A stretch of 64,000 nucleotides of DNA from Vibrio aestuarianus (lineage in GTDB: Bacteria; Pseudomonadota; Gammaproteobacteria; Enterobacterales; Vibrionaceae): the NCBI RefSeq assembly GCF_012395185.1, contig NZ_JAAZTU010000006.1:1-64000 (forward strand), read 5' to 3'. The notes beneath the pieces were generated by a model. It was given only the letters and a program-made list of their open reading frames with translations, searched no databases and was not told the origin of the DNA. This document shows positions 32,907 to 44,608 of this stretch, in pieces; positions within the stretch are counted from its first letter, which is position 1; every line of letters starts with the position of its first letter. The position numbers and the translations under genes are program-made.

Positions 32907-33554
32907 CTAATCGTTAGACAAATACTTGCAGTCCAATTGAAGAAATGCCACTAGCAGTTCGGTTAATGCGCTATAGAACCCGAACTGATCAATTTGTTGG
33001 CATCGAAGGCTAAACTGAGGCACCCATGAGAGGATATGCTGTTGGATAAACTCATACTGTTCGACAAAGGCTTGATCTAAATGTTGTTCCTGTTCTAGCT
33101 CATTGGATCGAATGATCAAATTCCCCAGAAAATCTAATTCAATAGCAATGTGATCAGCTAGCTCATTCAGCGATGTGCTTACCGCAATGTTATGTGATGC
33201 CATTAATTCGGTCATCGCTTTTGCTGGTTCAGCATTGAGAAGACCGGATTGACCAATATAAATAGAGGCATATGGCAGAGCAGAATCTTTATTTGATTTT
33301 AGAAAAACATCACAGAAATCAGCGGCAAGCTCTAGTTGAGCATCTTCCCTATCCATGAGTCGATTTAATGCATCGACTAGTTTGTCAATTGCAGGTTTAA
33401 GGGTTTGGTTGTCACCTAAGCCAGTAAGAAACGAGCGAATGGCCTGAGTATGGTATTGTTCTAGTTCCTGCTCAGTTAGCTCTTTGACAAATAAGCTCGA
33501 AAGCCACCAGTAAATCTCGGCACGCTTTTCATTAAAGGCTTTAGTTTCTTGCAT
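32907..33554 (-). CDS. torD: TMAO reductase-specific chaperone TorD
   Basis: A 215-residue all-helical chaperone that binds the TorA Tat signal and core and aids molybdenum cofactor insertion. The segments [44 protein letters not shown] and the conserved [20 protein letters not shown] (TorD-family E..DHxxxELxF motif) are clear. Length is close to E. coli TorD (199). It is divergent from torR, while its client torA lies 28 kb away at 61.1 kb. Confidence 0.9.
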   Translation of the reverse strand: MQETKAFNEKRAEIYWWLSSLFVKELTEQELEQYHTQAIRSFLTGLGDNQTLKPAIDKLVDALNRLMDREDAQLELAADFCDVFLKSNKDSALPYASIYIGQSGLLNAEPAKAMTELMASHNIAVSTSLNELADHIAIELDFLGNLIIRSNELEQEQHLDQAFVEQYEFIQQHILSWVPQFSLRCQQIDQFGFYSALTELLVAFLQLDCKYLSND

Positions 33555-33740
33555 CGTCTTGCTCCAAAAATAATTACTCTGCTAAGTTTAGCGAATAAAA
33601 ATGAATAGCTATCACTATATAAATGAAAAAATATGACAGAAATTGTTATTTAATTAATACCGTCTTGGAAGGTTGTTTTGAATCAATAAACCAGCATTTT
33701 TCTCTATTTTTAGCCTGCGATTGATAGAATTATGACGATT

Positions 33741-33749
33741 TATGAATAG
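33741..33749. promoter_or_regulatory. Candidate TorR site between torD and torR
   Basis: TATGAATAG, reverse complement CTATTCATA, resembles the TTCATA core of described TorR boxes and matches the TATTCAT motifs ahead of torE (59408-59414 and 59463-59469). It lies in the divergent torD/torR region, about 60 bases before torR. Confidence 0.3.
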
Positions 33750-33811
33750 AATAAATTTGTACATAGTCTCATACTGAGACTTAGGCATTTCCATATAAAT
33801 AAGTGGTGTAC

Positions 33812-34522
33812 ATGAGCTATCACGTATTAGTTATTGAAGATGACGCAGTAACTCGCAGTAAACTGGCCGGGTACTTTCAAAATGAAGGTTATACCGTTAC
33901 AGAGGCGGAGAACGGTACTCAAATGCGAGAGGCGCTTCAGAACAACGTTATTGATTTGATTATGTTAGATATCAACCTTCCGGGAGAGGATGGTTTGATG
34001 TTAACGCGTGAACTACGTAGTCAATCTGATATTGGAATCATCCTGGTTACAGGTCGCACGGATAGCATCGATAAAATTGTTGGTCTCGAAATGGGGGCTG
34101 ATGACTATGTCACCAAACCATTTGAATTACGTGAACTGTTAGTTCGTGTAAAAAATCTTTTATGGCGGATATCGACAGCCAATAATCAATCGACTGTTGG
34201 CGATACTTCTCAAAATGGTAATCTCGTTCGATTTGGTGAATGGTCATTTGATATTCAACGCCGTGCACTTAGTCGAAGTGGTGAGCCGGTAAAATTGACA
34301 AAAGCTGAGTATGAGTTGTTGGTTGCATTATCTTCTTATCCTAACCAAGTACTGAGCCGAGAACGTATTTTGAATATGATCAGCCATCGTGTTGATGCGC
34401 CTAATGATCGTACGATTGATGTCTTGATTAGACGGATGAGAGCGAAGATGGAATTTGACCCTAAAAACCCACAAATTTTTGTGACGGTGCATGGGGAAGG
34501 GTATATGTTTGCCGGAGATTAG
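33812..34522 (+). CDS. torR: Two-component response regulator TorR
   Basis: A 236-residue OmpR/PhoB-type regulator. Receiver domain about 1-120: acidic pocket EDD near residue 8, phospho-acceptor Asp in DLIMLDINLPGEDG, conserved Thr in IILVTGR and Lys in YVTKPFELREL. The C-terminal winged helix (about 140-236) has LTKAEYELLVALSSYPNQVLSRERIL and NDRTIDVLIRRMRAKME. By family it activates torECA in response to TMAO through TorS. Divergence from torD supports TorR rather than another OmpR-type regulator. No torS or torT is in the window. ATG 33812 preferred over GTG 33803. Confidence 0.88.
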   Translation: MSYHVLVIEDDAVTRSKLAGYFQNEGYTVTEAENGTQMREALQNNVIDLIMLDINLPGEDGLMLTRELRSQSDIGIILVTGRTDSIDKIVGLEMGADDYVTKPFELRELLVRVKNLLWRISTANNQSTVGDTSQNGNLVRFGEWSFDIQRRALSRSGEPVKLTKAEYELLVALSSYPNQVLSRERILNMISHRVDAPNDRTIDVLIRRMRAKMEFDPKNPQIFVTVHGEGYMFAGD

Positions 34523-34576
34523 TCGTTTATTTTCGATAAAACACGTATCTCGTTGGGTTATTTGAGATGCCAGAAA

Positions 34577-34610
34577 ATAAAAAACCGAAGTAGAGACTTC
34601 GGTTTTTTAT
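34577..34610. terminator. Bidirectional terminator between torR and elyC
   Basis: A perfect 15-bp stem, 34577-34591 with 34596-34610 (core CCGAAGT / ACTTCGG), AGAG loop, with A run and T run on either side. Confidence 0.9.
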
Positions 34611-34615
34611 GTATC

Positions 34616-35428
34616 TTACAAATTGCTTTCTTGTTGTGGAGCGTTTTCTAAAGCCGTTTCCTCGTAGCCGGATGCCCAATCACGTAGGTTTTGCCACAAT
34701 AGCCCCAAGGTCTCATACCAATAGCGCTCCGTTTGTTCTAAGTAGCGAGCTCGAGGTGTGTATTTTTCCCAAGCCTGAGCGATATTGTTTTGTGCTAGAT
34801 AATTGGTTGGCGCGGGAATAGGGGCGAGTCCTGCCGAGTAAAATTCGTTTAATGCGCGTTGCATATGGCTCGCTGAAGTGACGAGTACTAACTTGCGCTG
34901 TTGAACAAAGGCAGCTGCTTGTCTTGCTTCTTCCCATGTATCTTTCGCGGTTTCAAGCAAAATAATATCGGATTTACTCACTCCGAGTGCGAGCGCTACG
35001 GTTGCTAACATGCGAGCGTGACTAAATTCGGAGCCGCCAGAGTAACCAGACAAGATTAATTTTGAACCGGGATACATGCGCATCACTCGAATGCCTTCAC
35101 TAAGGCGCATCAGTGCGGTTCGGCTGAGTTCAGACGTGGGGGGAATTTGATCGTCAACCACATGCCCACTACCAAGTACCATGACATAATCAATCGCTCC
35201 TTCGCTAGGAAGGAATGCAGAATACTGTCTTTCTAACGGCATCAGAACGCGAGTAGCGAAAGGTTGGAAAGAGATCAGGAATAGAGTCGTCAAAGATAAC
35301 AAGACAATCATACAGCCAGTTTTACGTTTGGCTGTGAACATAATAAGCATTAAACCTACAAAACCGAGGATAAGCATCGCCGGGAGAGGCATTAATAATG
35401 AGGAAATAATTTTTTTCAGCTCAAACAT
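34616..35428 (-). CDS. elyC: Envelope biogenesis factor ElyC (DUF218)
   Basis: A 270-residue membrane-anchored DUF218/YdcF-like protein. There are two N-terminal TM segments (about 10-32 and 40-60), then the DUF218 domain with DYVMVLGSGHVVDD, GSKLILSGYSGGSEFSHA, LLETAKDTWEEA and LVLVTSASHMQRAL. E. coli ElyC supports peptidoglycan synthesis and envelope integrity, apparently through the undecaprenyl carrier pathway. The adjacency to cmoM-mukFEB is the same as in E. coli. MFELKKII at 35428 matches the E. coli start; the open frame extends to 35473. Confidence 0.9.
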   Translation of the reverse strand: MFELKKIISSLLMPLPAMLILGFVGLMLIMFTAKRKTGCMIVLLSLTTLFLISFQPFATRVLMPLERQYSAFLPSEGAIDYVMVLGSGHVVDDQIPPTSELSRTALMRLSEGIRVMRMYPGSKLILSGYSGGSEFSHARMLATVALALGVSKSDIILLETAKDTWEEARQAAAFVQQRKLVLVTSASHMQRALNEFYSAGLAPIPAPTNYLAQNNIAQAWEKYTPRARYLEQTERYWYETLGLLWQNLRDWASGYEETALENAPQQESNL

Positions 35429-35543
35429 AAACAAAATAGTCCGAAAAAACACCACTTGAATATAAAAAGGCATAAAGCCTCTTTATTCCTGCCATTCCTA
35501 TGACAGAATAGCAGCACGATTCGTTATCATACCCCAAGCGACT

Positions 35544-36335
35544 GTGACTGAAGACCGGAATTTCGACGATATTGCCCACAAATTTGCAAAAAACATATAT
35601 GGCTCTGACAAAGGTGAGATACGCCAAGTCATTGTTTGGGAAGATATCGAGCAATTACTCGCCATGTTTGGCACCAACCCCCAACCCTTGCACATTTTGG
35701 ATGCGGGTGGTGGACTGGCACAAATGTCCCAAAAATTGGCCAAGCTAGGGCATCAAATTACATTATGTGATCTATCTTGGGAAATGCTGCTGTTAGCTGA
35801 GCAGGATATTGCAAAAAATAGCTTGCTTGAGCAGTATCGGCTGATTCACTCACCTGTGCAATCAATACAAGAGCATTTAACCGCTTCTGTCGATATGGTG
35901 ATGTTTCATGCTGTGATGGAATGGTTAGCAGAACCGAAAGCGGCATTGCAAAACTTGTTAGAACAAGTCAGGCCGGGTGGAATGGCTTCCGTGATGTTCT
36001 ACAACCATCATGGTCTGGTATATAAAAATGTGGTGTGCGGTAATATTCCTCATGTGCTGAATGGGATGCCACATCGCAAAAGATTTAAACTCCAACCACA
36101 AAAAGGTTTAAGGCCCGAAGACGTCTATCAATGGATCGAAGATGCGGGGTTTGAGATTTGTGGTAAATCGGGAATTCGTTCATTCAGTGACTACATCGGA
36201 AACGTAGCAAGTATGGGCGACTACCAATATGAAGACGTACTGGCACTAGAAAAACAATTGTGTAGACAAGAGCCGTACCTCTCACTAGGTCGATACATTC
36301 ATGTGTGGGCGCAGAAAAAAATAGAGCAGGAATAA
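35544..36335 (+). CDS. cmoM: tRNA cmo5U34 carboxymethyl-esterifying methyltransferase CmoM (SmtA)
   Basis: A 263-residue class I SAM methyltransferase that methylates cmo5U34 in tRNA to mcmo5U. Motif I is [14 protein letters not shown] (near residue 50), with [14 protein letters not shown] after it and [14 protein letters not shown] as motif IV. It was called smtA when only its position before mukF was known. GTG at 35544 is the start by length. The stop overlaps the mukF SD region, and the gene is first in the cmoM-mukF-mukE-mukB operon. CmoA and CmoB, which make its substrate, are encoded at 48-50 kb. Confidence 0.9.
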   Translation: MTEDRNFDDIAHKFAKNIYGSDKGEIRQVIVWEDIEQLLAMFGTNPQPLHILDAGGGLAQMSQKLAKLGHQITLCDLSWEMLLLAEQDIAKNSLLEQYRLIHSPVQSIQEHLTASVDMVMFHAVMEWLAEPKAALQNLLEQVRPGGMASVMFYNHHGLVYKNVVCGNIPHVLNGMPHRKRFKLQPQKGLRPEDVYQWIEDAGFEICGKSGIRSFSDYIGNVASMGDYQYEDVLALEKQLCRQEPYLSLGRYIHVWAQKKIEQE

Positions 36336-36337
36336 CA

Positions 36338-37675
36338 ATGAGTGAGATAACTCAAAGCGCTGCAGAGCAACCAATCGATGAATTGGTTAGCTGGGTAAAG
36401 CAGCACGATTTCTCATTGAACCTGACGACAGAGCGGCTTGCGTTCCTTATCGCTATCGCAGTACTGAGCAATGAAAGGTTTGATGAAGAATTAGGTGAGG
36501 GGGAGTTACATGACGCGTTCTCCATCGTCACTCGTATGTTTGAAGAGACAGGTGAAGCTTCGGCTTTTCGTGCTAATAACGCGATCAATGAACTGGTTAA
36601 GCAGCGATTGGTGAGCCGATTTACCAGTGAAGTAACCGAAGGTGTCAGCATCTACCGTTTATCGCCACTGGCGATTGGTATCACCGATTATTATGTTCGC
36701 CACCGCGAATTTTCGAAACTGAAACTCTCCATCCAGCTCTCCATGGTGGCGGATGAAATGGCAAAAGCCATAGAGGCGGCGCAAAAAGGCGGCACACCTG
36801 GACACTGGAAAAAGAATGTATACGGGGTGTTGAAGTATTCCGTCGGTGAAATATTTGACCGAATCGACCTTAACCAACGAGTAATGGATGAGCAGCAGCA
36901 GTCCGTTAAGCAGCAGATAGCCGAGCTCTTGAACAAAGATTGGCGTGAAGCGATCAACAATTGTGAGTCATTACTTTCTGAAACCTCCTCCACATTGCGT
37001 GAACTGCAAGATACATTGCAAGCCGCGGGAGACGAGCTTCAAACGCAGATCCTCGATATCCAAGAAATCGTTTATGGTTCTTCTGAACTTGAGTTTATCG
37101 AAGAAACCTTATTTGGTTTACAGATGAAGCTTGATCGCATTACAAGTTGGGGTCAACAAGCTATTGACCTGTGGATTGGTTATGACCGTCACGTGCATAA
37201 ATTTATCCGTACCGCGATAGATATGGATCAAAACCGAGCATTCAGCCAGCGCTTACGTCAATCAGTGAATGACTATTTTGATACGCCTTGGCATCTCACT
37301 TATGCTGATGCTGAACGCTTGACGGATCTTCGTGATGAAGCTTTGGTCTTAAGAGACGATGAAGTGATGGGGCAAGTGCCGCTTGAAGTGGAATATGAAG
37401 AATTCAAACAGGTCAATGATCAGCTTTCAGAGCGTATCGGCCAGATGCTAAAAGGTCATAAAGACCAAGGCATGCCGATAGACCTAGGATTGGTGTTGAG
37501 AGATTACTTAGCCGCTCATCCTCATACTCATCATTTTGATTTAGCAAGAATTGTTGTCGACCAAGCGGTACGACTCGGTTATTCCGAACATGATTACCGA
37601 GCGATTCAACCCGACTGGCAAGCGATCAACGATTTTGGCGCAAAGGTACAAGCAAATGTTATCAACAGATATTAA
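36338..37675 (+). CDS. mukF: Chromosome partition protein MukF (kleisin)
   Basis: A 445-residue kleisin of the MukBEF condensin. The N-terminal winged-helix dimerisation region (about 1-120; [29 protein letters not shown]), a helical middle section and the C-terminal winged helix that binds the MukB head ([33 protein letters not shown] onward) are recognisable. The ATG at 36338 has AGGA seven bases upstream. It overlaps mukE by 20 bases. Confidence 0.95.
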   Translation: MSEITQSAAEQPIDELVSWVKQHDFSLNLTTERLAFLIAIAVLSNERFDEELGEGELHDAFSIVTRMFEETGEASAFRANNAINELVKQRLVSRFTSEVTEGVSIYRLSPLAIGITDYYVRHREFSKLKLSIQLSMVADEMAKAIEAAQKGGTPGHWKKNVYGVLKYSVGEIFDRIDLNQRVMDEQQQSVKQQIAELLNKDWREAINNCESLLSETSSTLRELQDTLQAAGDELQTQILDIQEIVYGSSELEFIEETLFGLQMKLDRITSWGQQAIDLWIGYDRHVHKFIRTAIDMDQNRAFSQRLRQSVNDYFDTPWHLTYADAERLTDLRDEALVLRDDEVMGQVPLEVEYEEFKQVNDQLSERIGQMLKGHKDQGMPIDLGLVLRDYLAAHPHTHHFDLARIVVDQAVRLGYSEHDYRAIQPDWQAINDFGAKVQANVINRY

Positions 37676-38387
37676 TGAATACATGCCAGAAAACTTGGCA
37701 AAAGCAATTACGAATCCCCTTTTCCCTGCATTAGATAGCCAGCTTCGTGCCGGTCGCCATGTTTCTAGTGACGATTTAGATAATCACGCATTCCTATCGG
37801 ACTTTGAGCCTGATTTAGCGTTGTTTTATCAACGTTATAATACTGAATTAGTAAAAGCGCCCGAAGGTTTCTTTTATTTGCGTCCTCGTTCAACGGCATT
37901 GATTAACCGAAGTGTGTTATCTGAGTTAGATATGCTCGTCGGAAAAGTACTGTGCTTCCTTTATTTGAGCCCAGAGCGTTTAGCGCATGAAGGCATATTC
38001 ACCAATCAAGAATTGTATGAAGAGCTGCTATCACTTGCTGATGAGAAAAAGCTAATGAAGCTCGTGACCAACCGAGCAAGCGGCTCTGACTTAGACAAAG
38101 AAAAGCTGTTTGAAAAAGTGCGTACATCTCTGCGTCGCTTGCGACGTTTAGGCATGATCATCAATTTAGGTGATACCAATAAATTCCGTATCAGCGAAGC
38201 GGTATTTCGCTTTGGTGCTGACGTGCGCGTTGGTGATGACATGCGTGAAGCACAATTGCGTTTGATTCGTGATGGTGAAGCTGTGGTGCACAGCCAGGAA
38301 CCAAACCAACGCAGCTTATTAGATAATGAACAAGAAATAGAAGAACAAGATGTTAACGAGCAAACAGAGTGGGAAGGTGAAGAATGA
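37656..38387 (+). CDS. mukE: Chromosome partition protein MukE
   Basis: A 243-residue winged-helix (kite) subunit of MukBEF that binds Muk[29 protein letters not shown] and [48 protein letters not shown] sequence are strongly conserved. The acidic C-terminal tail ([17 protein letters not shown]) is usual. The start at 37656 was chosen over the open frame to 37551 because [15 protein letters not shown] matches the MukE N terminus and AAAGGTA precedes it. The stop overlaps mukB by ATGA. Confidence 0.95.
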   Translation: MLSTDINEYMPENLAKAITNPLFPALDSQLRAGRHVSSDDLDNHAFLSDFEPDLALFYQRYNTELVKAPEGFFYLRPRSTALINRSVLSELDMLVGKVLCFLYLSPERLAHEGIFTNQELYEELLSLADEKKLMKLVTNRASGSDLDKEKLFEKVRTSLRRLRRLGMIINLGDTNKFRISEAVFRFGADVRVGDDMREAQLRLIRDGEAVVHSQEPNQRSLLDNEQEIEEQDVNEQTEWEGEE

Positions 38388-41300
38388 TTGAACGAGGTAA
38401 GTATCAATCACTAACCATGATCAATTGGAACGGCTTCTTTGCTCGTACTTTTGATATTGATGGTTTGGTTACCACATTATCTGGCGGTAACGGTGCGGGT
38501 AAATCGACTACCATGGCAGCCTTTATTACTACGTTAATTCCAGACCAAAGTTTGCTCCACTTCAGAAACACAACCGAAGCCGGTAGCTCACAAGCTTCTC
38601 GTGACAAAGGTTTATACGGCAAGCTGCAAGCCGGAGCTTGTTATGCGGCGTTAGATGTTGTCAACTCGCGCAAGCAGCGCCTTTTGTTTGCGGTGAAACT
38701 GCAACAAGTGGCGGGGCGTGATAAAAAAGTTGATATCAAACCTTTTGTTATTCAAGGTTTACCGAGCCATATCAAACCGACCGATGTGCTAATCGAAAGT
38801 GTTTCCGACAACCATGCGCGCGTGCGTCAAATCAACGAAGTTAAAGATATTGTGGCAAAAATTGAGGGGGCGCATTTTAAAGCGTTCAATTCAATTGTTG
38901 ACTACCATGCACAGATGTTTGAATTCGGTGTTGTGCCGAAAAAACTGCGTAACAGTAGCGACCGTTCAAAATTCTATCGTTTGATTGAAGCGTCATTATA
39001 CGGTGGTATTTCGAGTGCAATTACGCGTTCATTGCGTGACTACCTATTGCCACAAAACGGCGGCGTTAAAAAAGCATTCCAAGATATGGAATCGGCTTTA
39101 CGTGAAAACCGCATGACGTTGGAAGCCATCAAAACCACGCAAGCTGATCGTGATCTCTTCAAGCATTTAATTACAGAATCAACCAATTACGTGGCGGCTG
39201 ATTATATGCGTCACGCTAACGAACGCCACAAGAAACTAGGGCAAACTTTAGCGTTACGCAGTGAACTGTTTGGTTCGCGTCATACTTTGATTGAACAAAA
39301 CAATCTGCTCAATCGCGTACAGGAAGAGTTAGAGTTATTGGTTGAACAAGAATCCGCGTTAGAGCAAGACTACCAAGCGGCTTCTGATCACTTACAACTG
39401 GTGCAAAATGCACTGCGTCAGCAAGAAAAAATTGAGCGCTACCAAGAAGATTTAGAAGAGCTCAGTATTCGTCTTGAAGAACAGATGATGGTGGTAGAGG
39501 AAGCGCGGGAGCGCGTTTTAATGGCCGAAGAACAAGCCACCATTTCTGAAGATGAAGTGGATAGCTTGAAAAGCCAGCTTGCTGATTACCAACAAGCGTT
39601 GGATGTGCAGCAAACTCGTGCGCTGCAATACCAGCAAGCCGTTCAGGCATTAGATAAAGCTATGCAGCTTTTAGGCGATGACAATTTAACGCCAGACAAC
39701 GCATCCGCATTGGTGAATGAACTTAAGCAGCAGCAAGATAGCAATACCACGACCTTGCTTGCATTAAAGCATAAGTTGGATATGTCTTCCGCAGCCGTTG
39801 AGCAGTTTGATCATGCGTTGAAATTGGTGCAAGGTATTGTTGGTGTTATTCCACGTAGTGATGCTGCTGCACAAGCAAAATTGGTTATCCAGCAAGCACG
39901 TGATGCCGAACAGATTTGCCAAAATGAACAGCAATGGTATGCGCAGCAACGAGACTTAGAGCGTCGCTTGAATCAACAGCAAACAGCGCGTGAGCTCGTA
40001 GCCGGTTACCAAAAGCAGCACCAAGTTGAATTACTTGATGAGCAAATGCTGGAACAAGAGCACGAACGCCACGCTGCGTTGATCGAGTCATTAGAATATG
40101 CTCAAGAAGAACTTCGTGAACAGCGCAGTGAACAGCGCCGTTTAGAGCAAGATAAACAGGCTGAAATTCAACGTTTAGAGTCGATTGCACCAACGTGGAT
40201 TGCAGCAAACGATGCACTTGAAACATTGCGTGAACAAAGCGGTGCCGAGCTACAAGATAGCCAGTCGGTTATGGCACACATGCAGCAAGTACTTGAGCTC
40301 GAAAAAGCGCAGTCCATCGCCAAAGATAAACTGGCCGAGCGTCGAGCTCAATTGGATAGTGAAATTGAAAGGTTAGCATCACCAGGTGGTTCAAACGACC
40401 CGCGTTTAAAAGGGTTGGCTGATACTTTAGGTGGGGTCTTACTTTCAGAAATTTATGATGACATCACCCTCAGTGATGCGCCGTATTTCAGCGCCATGTA
40501 TGGTCCAGCTCGGCACGCGATTGTTGTGTCTGATCTTTCTGGCATCAAAGAGAAGCTGATTGAGTTAGATGATTGCCCAGAAGATCTTTACATCATAGAA
40601 GGCGATATCGATGCATTTGATGACAGCTCATTTAATGCCGATGAATTGGAAGGTGCGGTTTGTGTTCAGCTAAATGATCGCCAGATGCGTTATTCTCGCT
40701 TCCCTGAAATCCCATTATTTGGTCGAGCAGCGCGAGATCAGCGTTTGGAATTGCTGCGTAACGAGCGCGAAGATGTACTAGAAGCGCATGCAAAAGCAGC
40801 GTTTGATTCACAAAAACTGCAACGTCTTTACCAAAGCTTTAATGACTTTGTGGCGAAACATATTCAGGTAGCCTTCAATGCCGACCCTGAGCAAGCACTA
40901 CAAATCGCGCGTGAACAACGAAATCAAGTAGCCCGTGTTTTGGCTGACTTAGAAGCAAAAGAGCAGCAGCAACGTAGCCAACTGCAGCACAGTAAACAAG
41001 CGTTAACTCTGCTTGATAAACTTGCTCCAAGTATGTTGCTGATTGAAGATGACGCCCTGCAAGCGCGTTTTGATGAATTGGAAGAAAAGATCAGCCATTT
41101 GTCTGCCGCCAAAGCATTTTTAAGTGCTCACCGCAAAACGATAGCTGAGCTAGAAAACATTGCTTCTTCTTTAGATACTGATCCTGAACAGTTTGAAGAA
41201 CTGACCGTTCAATATCAACAAGCGGATCAAGCGCTGCAAACGTTAAAAGTGCAGATTTTTGCATTGTCAGATGTGGTTGAGCGTCGTCATTACTTTAGTT

Positions 41301-42841
41301 ACTCCGATTCTGTTGACCTTCTTAGCAAGAGCAGTGAATTGAGTGAGCAGCTTAAAGCTAAGCTGGTTGATGCTGAAAATGCTCGAACTCGTACTCGTGA
41401 TGAGCTAAAACAATCGCAAAGCCAAATGAACCAATATAATCAAGTATTGGCTTCGTTAAAAAGTTCACATCAAGCCAAGCTTGAAACGGTTCAAGAGTTC
41501 AAACAAGAGCTGCAAGAGTTCGGTGTACATGCCGATGAAGGTGCGCAAGAGCGCGCACAACGTCGCCGCGATGAATTACAAGAACGTTTGCATAGTTCTC
41601 GTTCACGTAAGAGCGAATACGAACGCACTATTACCTCAACCGATCTTGAGATGAAAGCGTTAGTTAAGCGTTTAAAGAAAGTACAAAAAGAGTACCAAGA
41701 CCTACGTACTTTTGTAGTCAATGCAAAAGCAGGGTGGTGCAGTGTACTGCGTTTAGCGCGTGAAAATGATGTAGAGCGTCGCTTGCATAAGCGCGAGCTA
41801 GCCTATTTATCAGCCGACGAGCTGCGTTCTATGTCTGATAAATCATTAGGTGCACTGCGTTTAGCCGTGGCGAATAATGAAGATTTACGTGATGCCCTTC
41901 GCTTGTCTGAAGATAACGCGCACCCAGAGCGTAAAGTCTTGTTCTATATTGCGGTCTACCAACATCTACGTGAACGTATCCGCCAAGATATCATCCGAAC
42001 GGATGATCCTGTCGAAGCGATTGAAGAGATGGAAGTGGAGCTTGCCCGCTTAACGGAAGAGCTGACTCAGCGTGAAAACCGATTGGCAATCAGCTCTGAA
42101 TCCGTGGCGAGTATTATTAAGAAAACTATCCAACGTGAACAAAACCGTATTCGCATGTTGAACCAAGGTTTATCGAACATTAACTTTGGTCAAGTGAATG
42201 GAGTTCGCCTCAATGTAAAAGTGCGTGAGAGTCATGAAATTTTACTAGCAGGCTTAGCCGAGCAGCAAAATCAGCACAAAGATCTGTTTGAGAGTGCGCG
42301 TTATACATTCTCGGAAGCAATGGCTAAATTGTTCCAGCGTGTTAATCCACACATTGATATGGGGCAGCGTTCACCACAAGTATTGGGTGAAGAACTGTTA
42401 GATTATCGTAATTACTTAGAACTGAGTGTTGAAGTTAACCGTGGATCTGACGGTTGGTTACAAGCTGAATCAGGTGCACTTTCAACTGGTGAAGCTATTG
42501 GTACTGGCCAGTCGATTTTGCTGATGGTTGTCCAAAGTTGGGAAGAAGAATCACGACGTCTACGTAGTAAAGACATTGTGCCTTGTCGTTTATTATTCTT
42601 AGATGAAGCAGCCCGTCTGGACACTAAGTCTATTTCGACCTTGTTTGAACTGTGCGACCGCTTAGACATGCAATTGTTGATAGCCGCGCCAGAAAATATC
42701 AGCCCAGAAAAAGGCACAACCTACAAATTAGTACGTAAAGTGTTTAAAGATCACGAGCACGTGCATGTGGTTGGTTTACGTGGTTTTGGACAAACGGAAA
42801 AGCCTAAGTCAGAAGCGCAACAGATGGCTGAAATGCTGTAA
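38384..42841 (+). CDS. mukB: Chromosome partition protein MukB (SMC-like)
   Basis: A 1485-residue SMC-like ATPase that organises and segregates the chromosome with MukE and MukF. Walker [10 protein letters not shown] is at 34-42; two long coiled-coil arms (about 290-640 and 790-1120) flank a small hinge near 650-780; the C-terminal head has the signature segment [20 protein letters not shown] and Walker [12 protein letters not shown]. Length equals E. coli MukB (1486). It overlaps mukE by four bases. MukBEF replaces Smc-ScpAB in enterobacteria, vibrios and relatives, a strong pointer to the lineage. Confidence 0.97.
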   Translation: MIERGKYQSLTMINWNGFFARTFDIDGLVTTLSGGNGAGKSTTMAAFITTLIPDQSLLHFRNTTEAGSSQASRDKGLYGKLQAGACYAALDVVNSRKQRLLFAVKLQQVAGRDKKVDIKPFVIQGLPSHIKPTDVLIESVSDNHARVRQINEVKDIVAKIEGAHFKAFNSIVDYHAQMFEFGVVPKKLRNSSDRSKFYRLIEASLYGGISSAITRSLRDYLLPQNGGVKKAFQDMESALRENRMTLEAIKTTQADRDLFKHLITESTNYVAADYMRHANERHKKLGQTLALRSELFGSRHTLIEQNNLLNRVQEELELLVEQESALEQDYQAASDHLQLVQNALRQQEKIERYQEDLEELSIRLEEQMMVVEEARERVLMAEEQATISEDEVDSLKSQLADYQQALDVQQTRALQYQQAVQALDKAMQLLGDDNLTPDNASALVNELKQQQDSNTTTLLALKHKLDMSSAAVEQFDHALKLVQGIVGVIPRSDAAAQAKLVIQQARDAEQICQNEQQWYAQQRDLERRLNQQQTARELVAGYQKQHQVELLDEQMLEQEHERHAALIESLEYAQEELREQRSEQRRLEQDKQAEIQRLESIAPTWIAANDALETLREQSGAELQDSQSVMAHMQQVLELEKAQSIAKDKLAERRAQLDSEIERLASPGGSNDPRLKGLADTLGGVLLSEIYDDITLSDAPYFSAMYGPARHAIVVSDLSGIKEKLIELDDCPEDLYIIEGDIDAFDDSSFNADELEGAVCVQLNDRQMRYSRFPEIPLFGRAARDQRLELLRNEREDVLEAHAKAAFDSQKLQRLYQSFNDFVAKHIQVAFNADPEQALQIAREQRNQVARVLADLEAKEQQQRSQLQHSKQALTLLDKLAPSMLLIEDDALQARFDELEEKISHLSAAKAFLSAHRKTIAELENIASSLDTDPEQFEELTVQYQQADQALQTLKVQIFALSDVVERRHYFSYSDSVDLLSKSSELSEQLKAKLVDAENARTRTRDELKQSQSQMNQYNQVLASLKSSHQAKLETVQEFKQELQEFGVHADEGAQERAQRRRDELQERLHSSRSRKSEYERTITSTDLEMKALVKRLKKVQKEYQDLRTFVVNAKAGWCSVLRLARENDVERRLHKRELAYLSADELRSMSDKSLGALRLAVANNEDLRDALRLSEDNAHPERKVLFYIAVYQHLRERIRQDIIRTDDPVEAIEEMEVELARLTEELTQRENRLAISSESVASIIKKTIQREQNRIRMLNQGLSNINFGQVNGVRLNVKVRESHEILLAGLAEQQNQHKDLFESARYTFSEAMAKLFQRVNPHIDMGQRSPQVLGEELLDYRNYLELSVEVNRGSDGWLQAESGALSTGEAIGTGQSILLMVVQSWEEESRRLRSKDIVPCRLLFLDEAARLDTKSISTLFELCDRLDMQLLIAAPENISPEKGTTYKLVRKVFKDHEHVHVVGLRGFGQTEKPKSEAQQMAEML

Positions 42842-42869
42842 CTTACTGCGGTAGAAATTGCTAATCATC

Positions 42870-42905
42870 AAAACCCAATGTATGTCTATGCATTGGGTTT
42901 TTTAT
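42870..42905 (+). terminator. Terminator after mukB
   Basis: AAACCCAATG (42871-42880) pairs with CATTGGGTTT (42891-42900), followed by TTTT. Confidence 0.8.
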
Positions 42906-43065
42906 TGATGGTTATATCTGGCTTGGTAAGATTTGTGAGAGATTATGACAACATGATTTATTGTGAATCGATGTCACGCTTTTCAATCTTAAGCAATAAA
43001 GCTAATCAATTCACTCATTTCTTCACGTATGATCGACGCAATTTTTGATACATCGGGTGGTTGTA

Positions 43066-44472
43066 ATGTTTAAGAAAACCTTATTAGTGACGTCGATAGC
43101 GGCGACTTCTTTTATTAGCTCTTTCGCTATAGCGGCAGAAAATGTGGATTTGCTCATTACCAATGCAACGGTATTGACGATGGATAACGATAAGAAAGTT
43201 TATCCAAACGGGTTGGTTGCTGTTAAAGAAAATCAAATCGTTGCGGTGAGTGATGGTCGCGATATTGACCAATACAAAGCGCTGCAAACCATTGATGCCG
43301 AGGGTGATATCGTAATGCCCGGTCTAATCAATACGCATACTCATGTCTCGATGACGGTGTTCCGCTCTCTTGCAGACGATGTGCCGGATCGTTTGCATCG
43401 ATATATATTCCCACTCGAAGAAAAACTGGTATCACCGGATATGGTGCGTATTGGCGCTCAGCTCGGCAATGTAGAAATGCTCAAAGGTGGTGTGACTACT
43501 TATGCTGATATGTATTACTTTGAAGATGAAGTGGCCAAGACGGTCGATAAAATTGGTATGCGAGCGGTGTTAGGTCAGACGGTCATCCAATTCCCCGTAG
43601 CTGATGCGCGTAATGCCGAAGAGGGCATTCAATATGCACTTAACTTTATTGAACAATATAAAGATCACCCGCGAATTACGCCTGCCTTTGCTCCGCATGC
43701 ACCGTATACCAATACCACTGAAATCTTACAGAAAATCACTCAGTTATCGCTCAAACATCAAGTGCCCGTTCTGATTCATCTTGCTGAGTCTGATCGCGAA
43801 GACCAAGTGATTGCTGAGCGTAGTGGTGGCAAAAGCCCTGTGGCTTATATGGCTGATATTGGAGCATTAACCCCTAACTTAGTGGGGGCGCATGTTATTA
43901 ATGTCTCAGACAGTGATATTGAATTGCTGAAGAAACATGATGTAGGTATTGCCCACAACATGAGTGCCAATATCAAATCTGCGAAAGGGGTATCACCTGC
44001 ACTAAAAATGTTTGATGATGGATTACGTATCGGGCTAGGGACCGATGGACCAATGTCAGGCAACACATTAAGTACAATGGATGAACTGAACCAAGTGGCG
44101 AAAGTGCATAAACTAGCGAATAAAGATCGCGCAGCAATGCCGCCAATTAAAGTGGTTGAGATGGCAACAATTGGTGCGGCGCGAGCTCTACACATGGAAG
44201 ATAAAATTGGTTCGCTTGAAGTTGGTAAGCAGGCCGATATTATCGTCATTGATACTAAAGCGCCGAACATGGTGCCTGTATATAACCCTTATTCTGCCTT
44301 AGTTTATTCTGCGTACGCGACCAATGTTAAGCACTCCATTGTTGATGGTAAGCTATTGATGAAAGATAGAGAAGTATTGACGGTTAACGAAGACGAGATT
44401 CGTCAGGAAGCGCTAACGTTTGCCGATAAGGTGCGTAAAACAGTCATCGAAAGTGGCAATGTGGTTCAATAA
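43066..44472 (+). CDS. Exported amidohydrolase of the SsnA/MtaD/TrzN-type family
   Basis: A 468-residue metal-dependent amidohydrolase. A signal peptide is clear: MFKKTLLVTSIAATSFISSFAIAAEN, cleavable after AIA or nearby, so the enzyme probably works in the periplasm. The barrel has the metal site HTHVSM (near 92), APHAPYT, the ligand His in LIHLAESDRED, HVINVSDSD and the Asp of LGTDGP. Cytoplasmic relatives deaminate S-adenosylhomocysteine, 5'-methylthioadenosine, guanine or triazines; which substrate applies here is open. ATG 43066 is preceded by GGGTGG and gives a proper signal peptide, better than the open frame to 43045. Confidence 0.82.
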   Translation: MFKKTLLVTSIAATSFISSFAIAAENVDLLITNATVLTMDNDKKVYPNGLVAVKENQIVAVSDGRDIDQYKALQTIDAEGDIVMPGLINTHTHVSMTVFRSLADDVPDRLHRYIFPLEEKLVSPDMVRIGAQLGNVEMLKGGVTTYADMYYFEDEVAKTVDKIGMRAVLGQTVIQFPVADARNAEEGIQYALNFIEQYKDHPRITPAFAPHAPYTNTTEILQKITQLSLKHQVPVLIHLAESDREDQVIAERSGGKSPVAYMADIGALTPNLVGAHVINVSDSDIELLKKHDVGIAHNMSANIKSAKGVSPALKMFDDGLRIGLGTDGPMSGNTLSTMDELNQVAKVHKLANKDRAAMPPIKVVEMATIGAARALHMEDKIGSLEVGKQADIIVIDTKAPNMVPVYNPYSALVYSAYATNVKHSIVDGKLLMKDREVLTVNEDEIRQEALTFADKVRKTVIESGNVVQ

Positions 44473-44502
44473 CACTCCACTACTGTGGGCTTATTTATGA
44501 AA

Positions 44503-44546
44503 ATGGGTGGTAATGTGAAAGATGCACATTACCACCCATAATTTTT
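44503..44546. terminator. Bidirectional terminator after the amidohydrolase gene
   Basis: A perfect 15-bp stem, 44503-44517 with 44525-44539 (core ATGGGTGG / CCACCCAT), seven-base loop, then a T-rich tail. Confidence 0.85.
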
Positions 44547-44608
44547 CAGTTAAACAATCAATCCATGAGTGCTTATGTGAATGCCATCATGCACGAAGTG
44601 CTTGAGCA

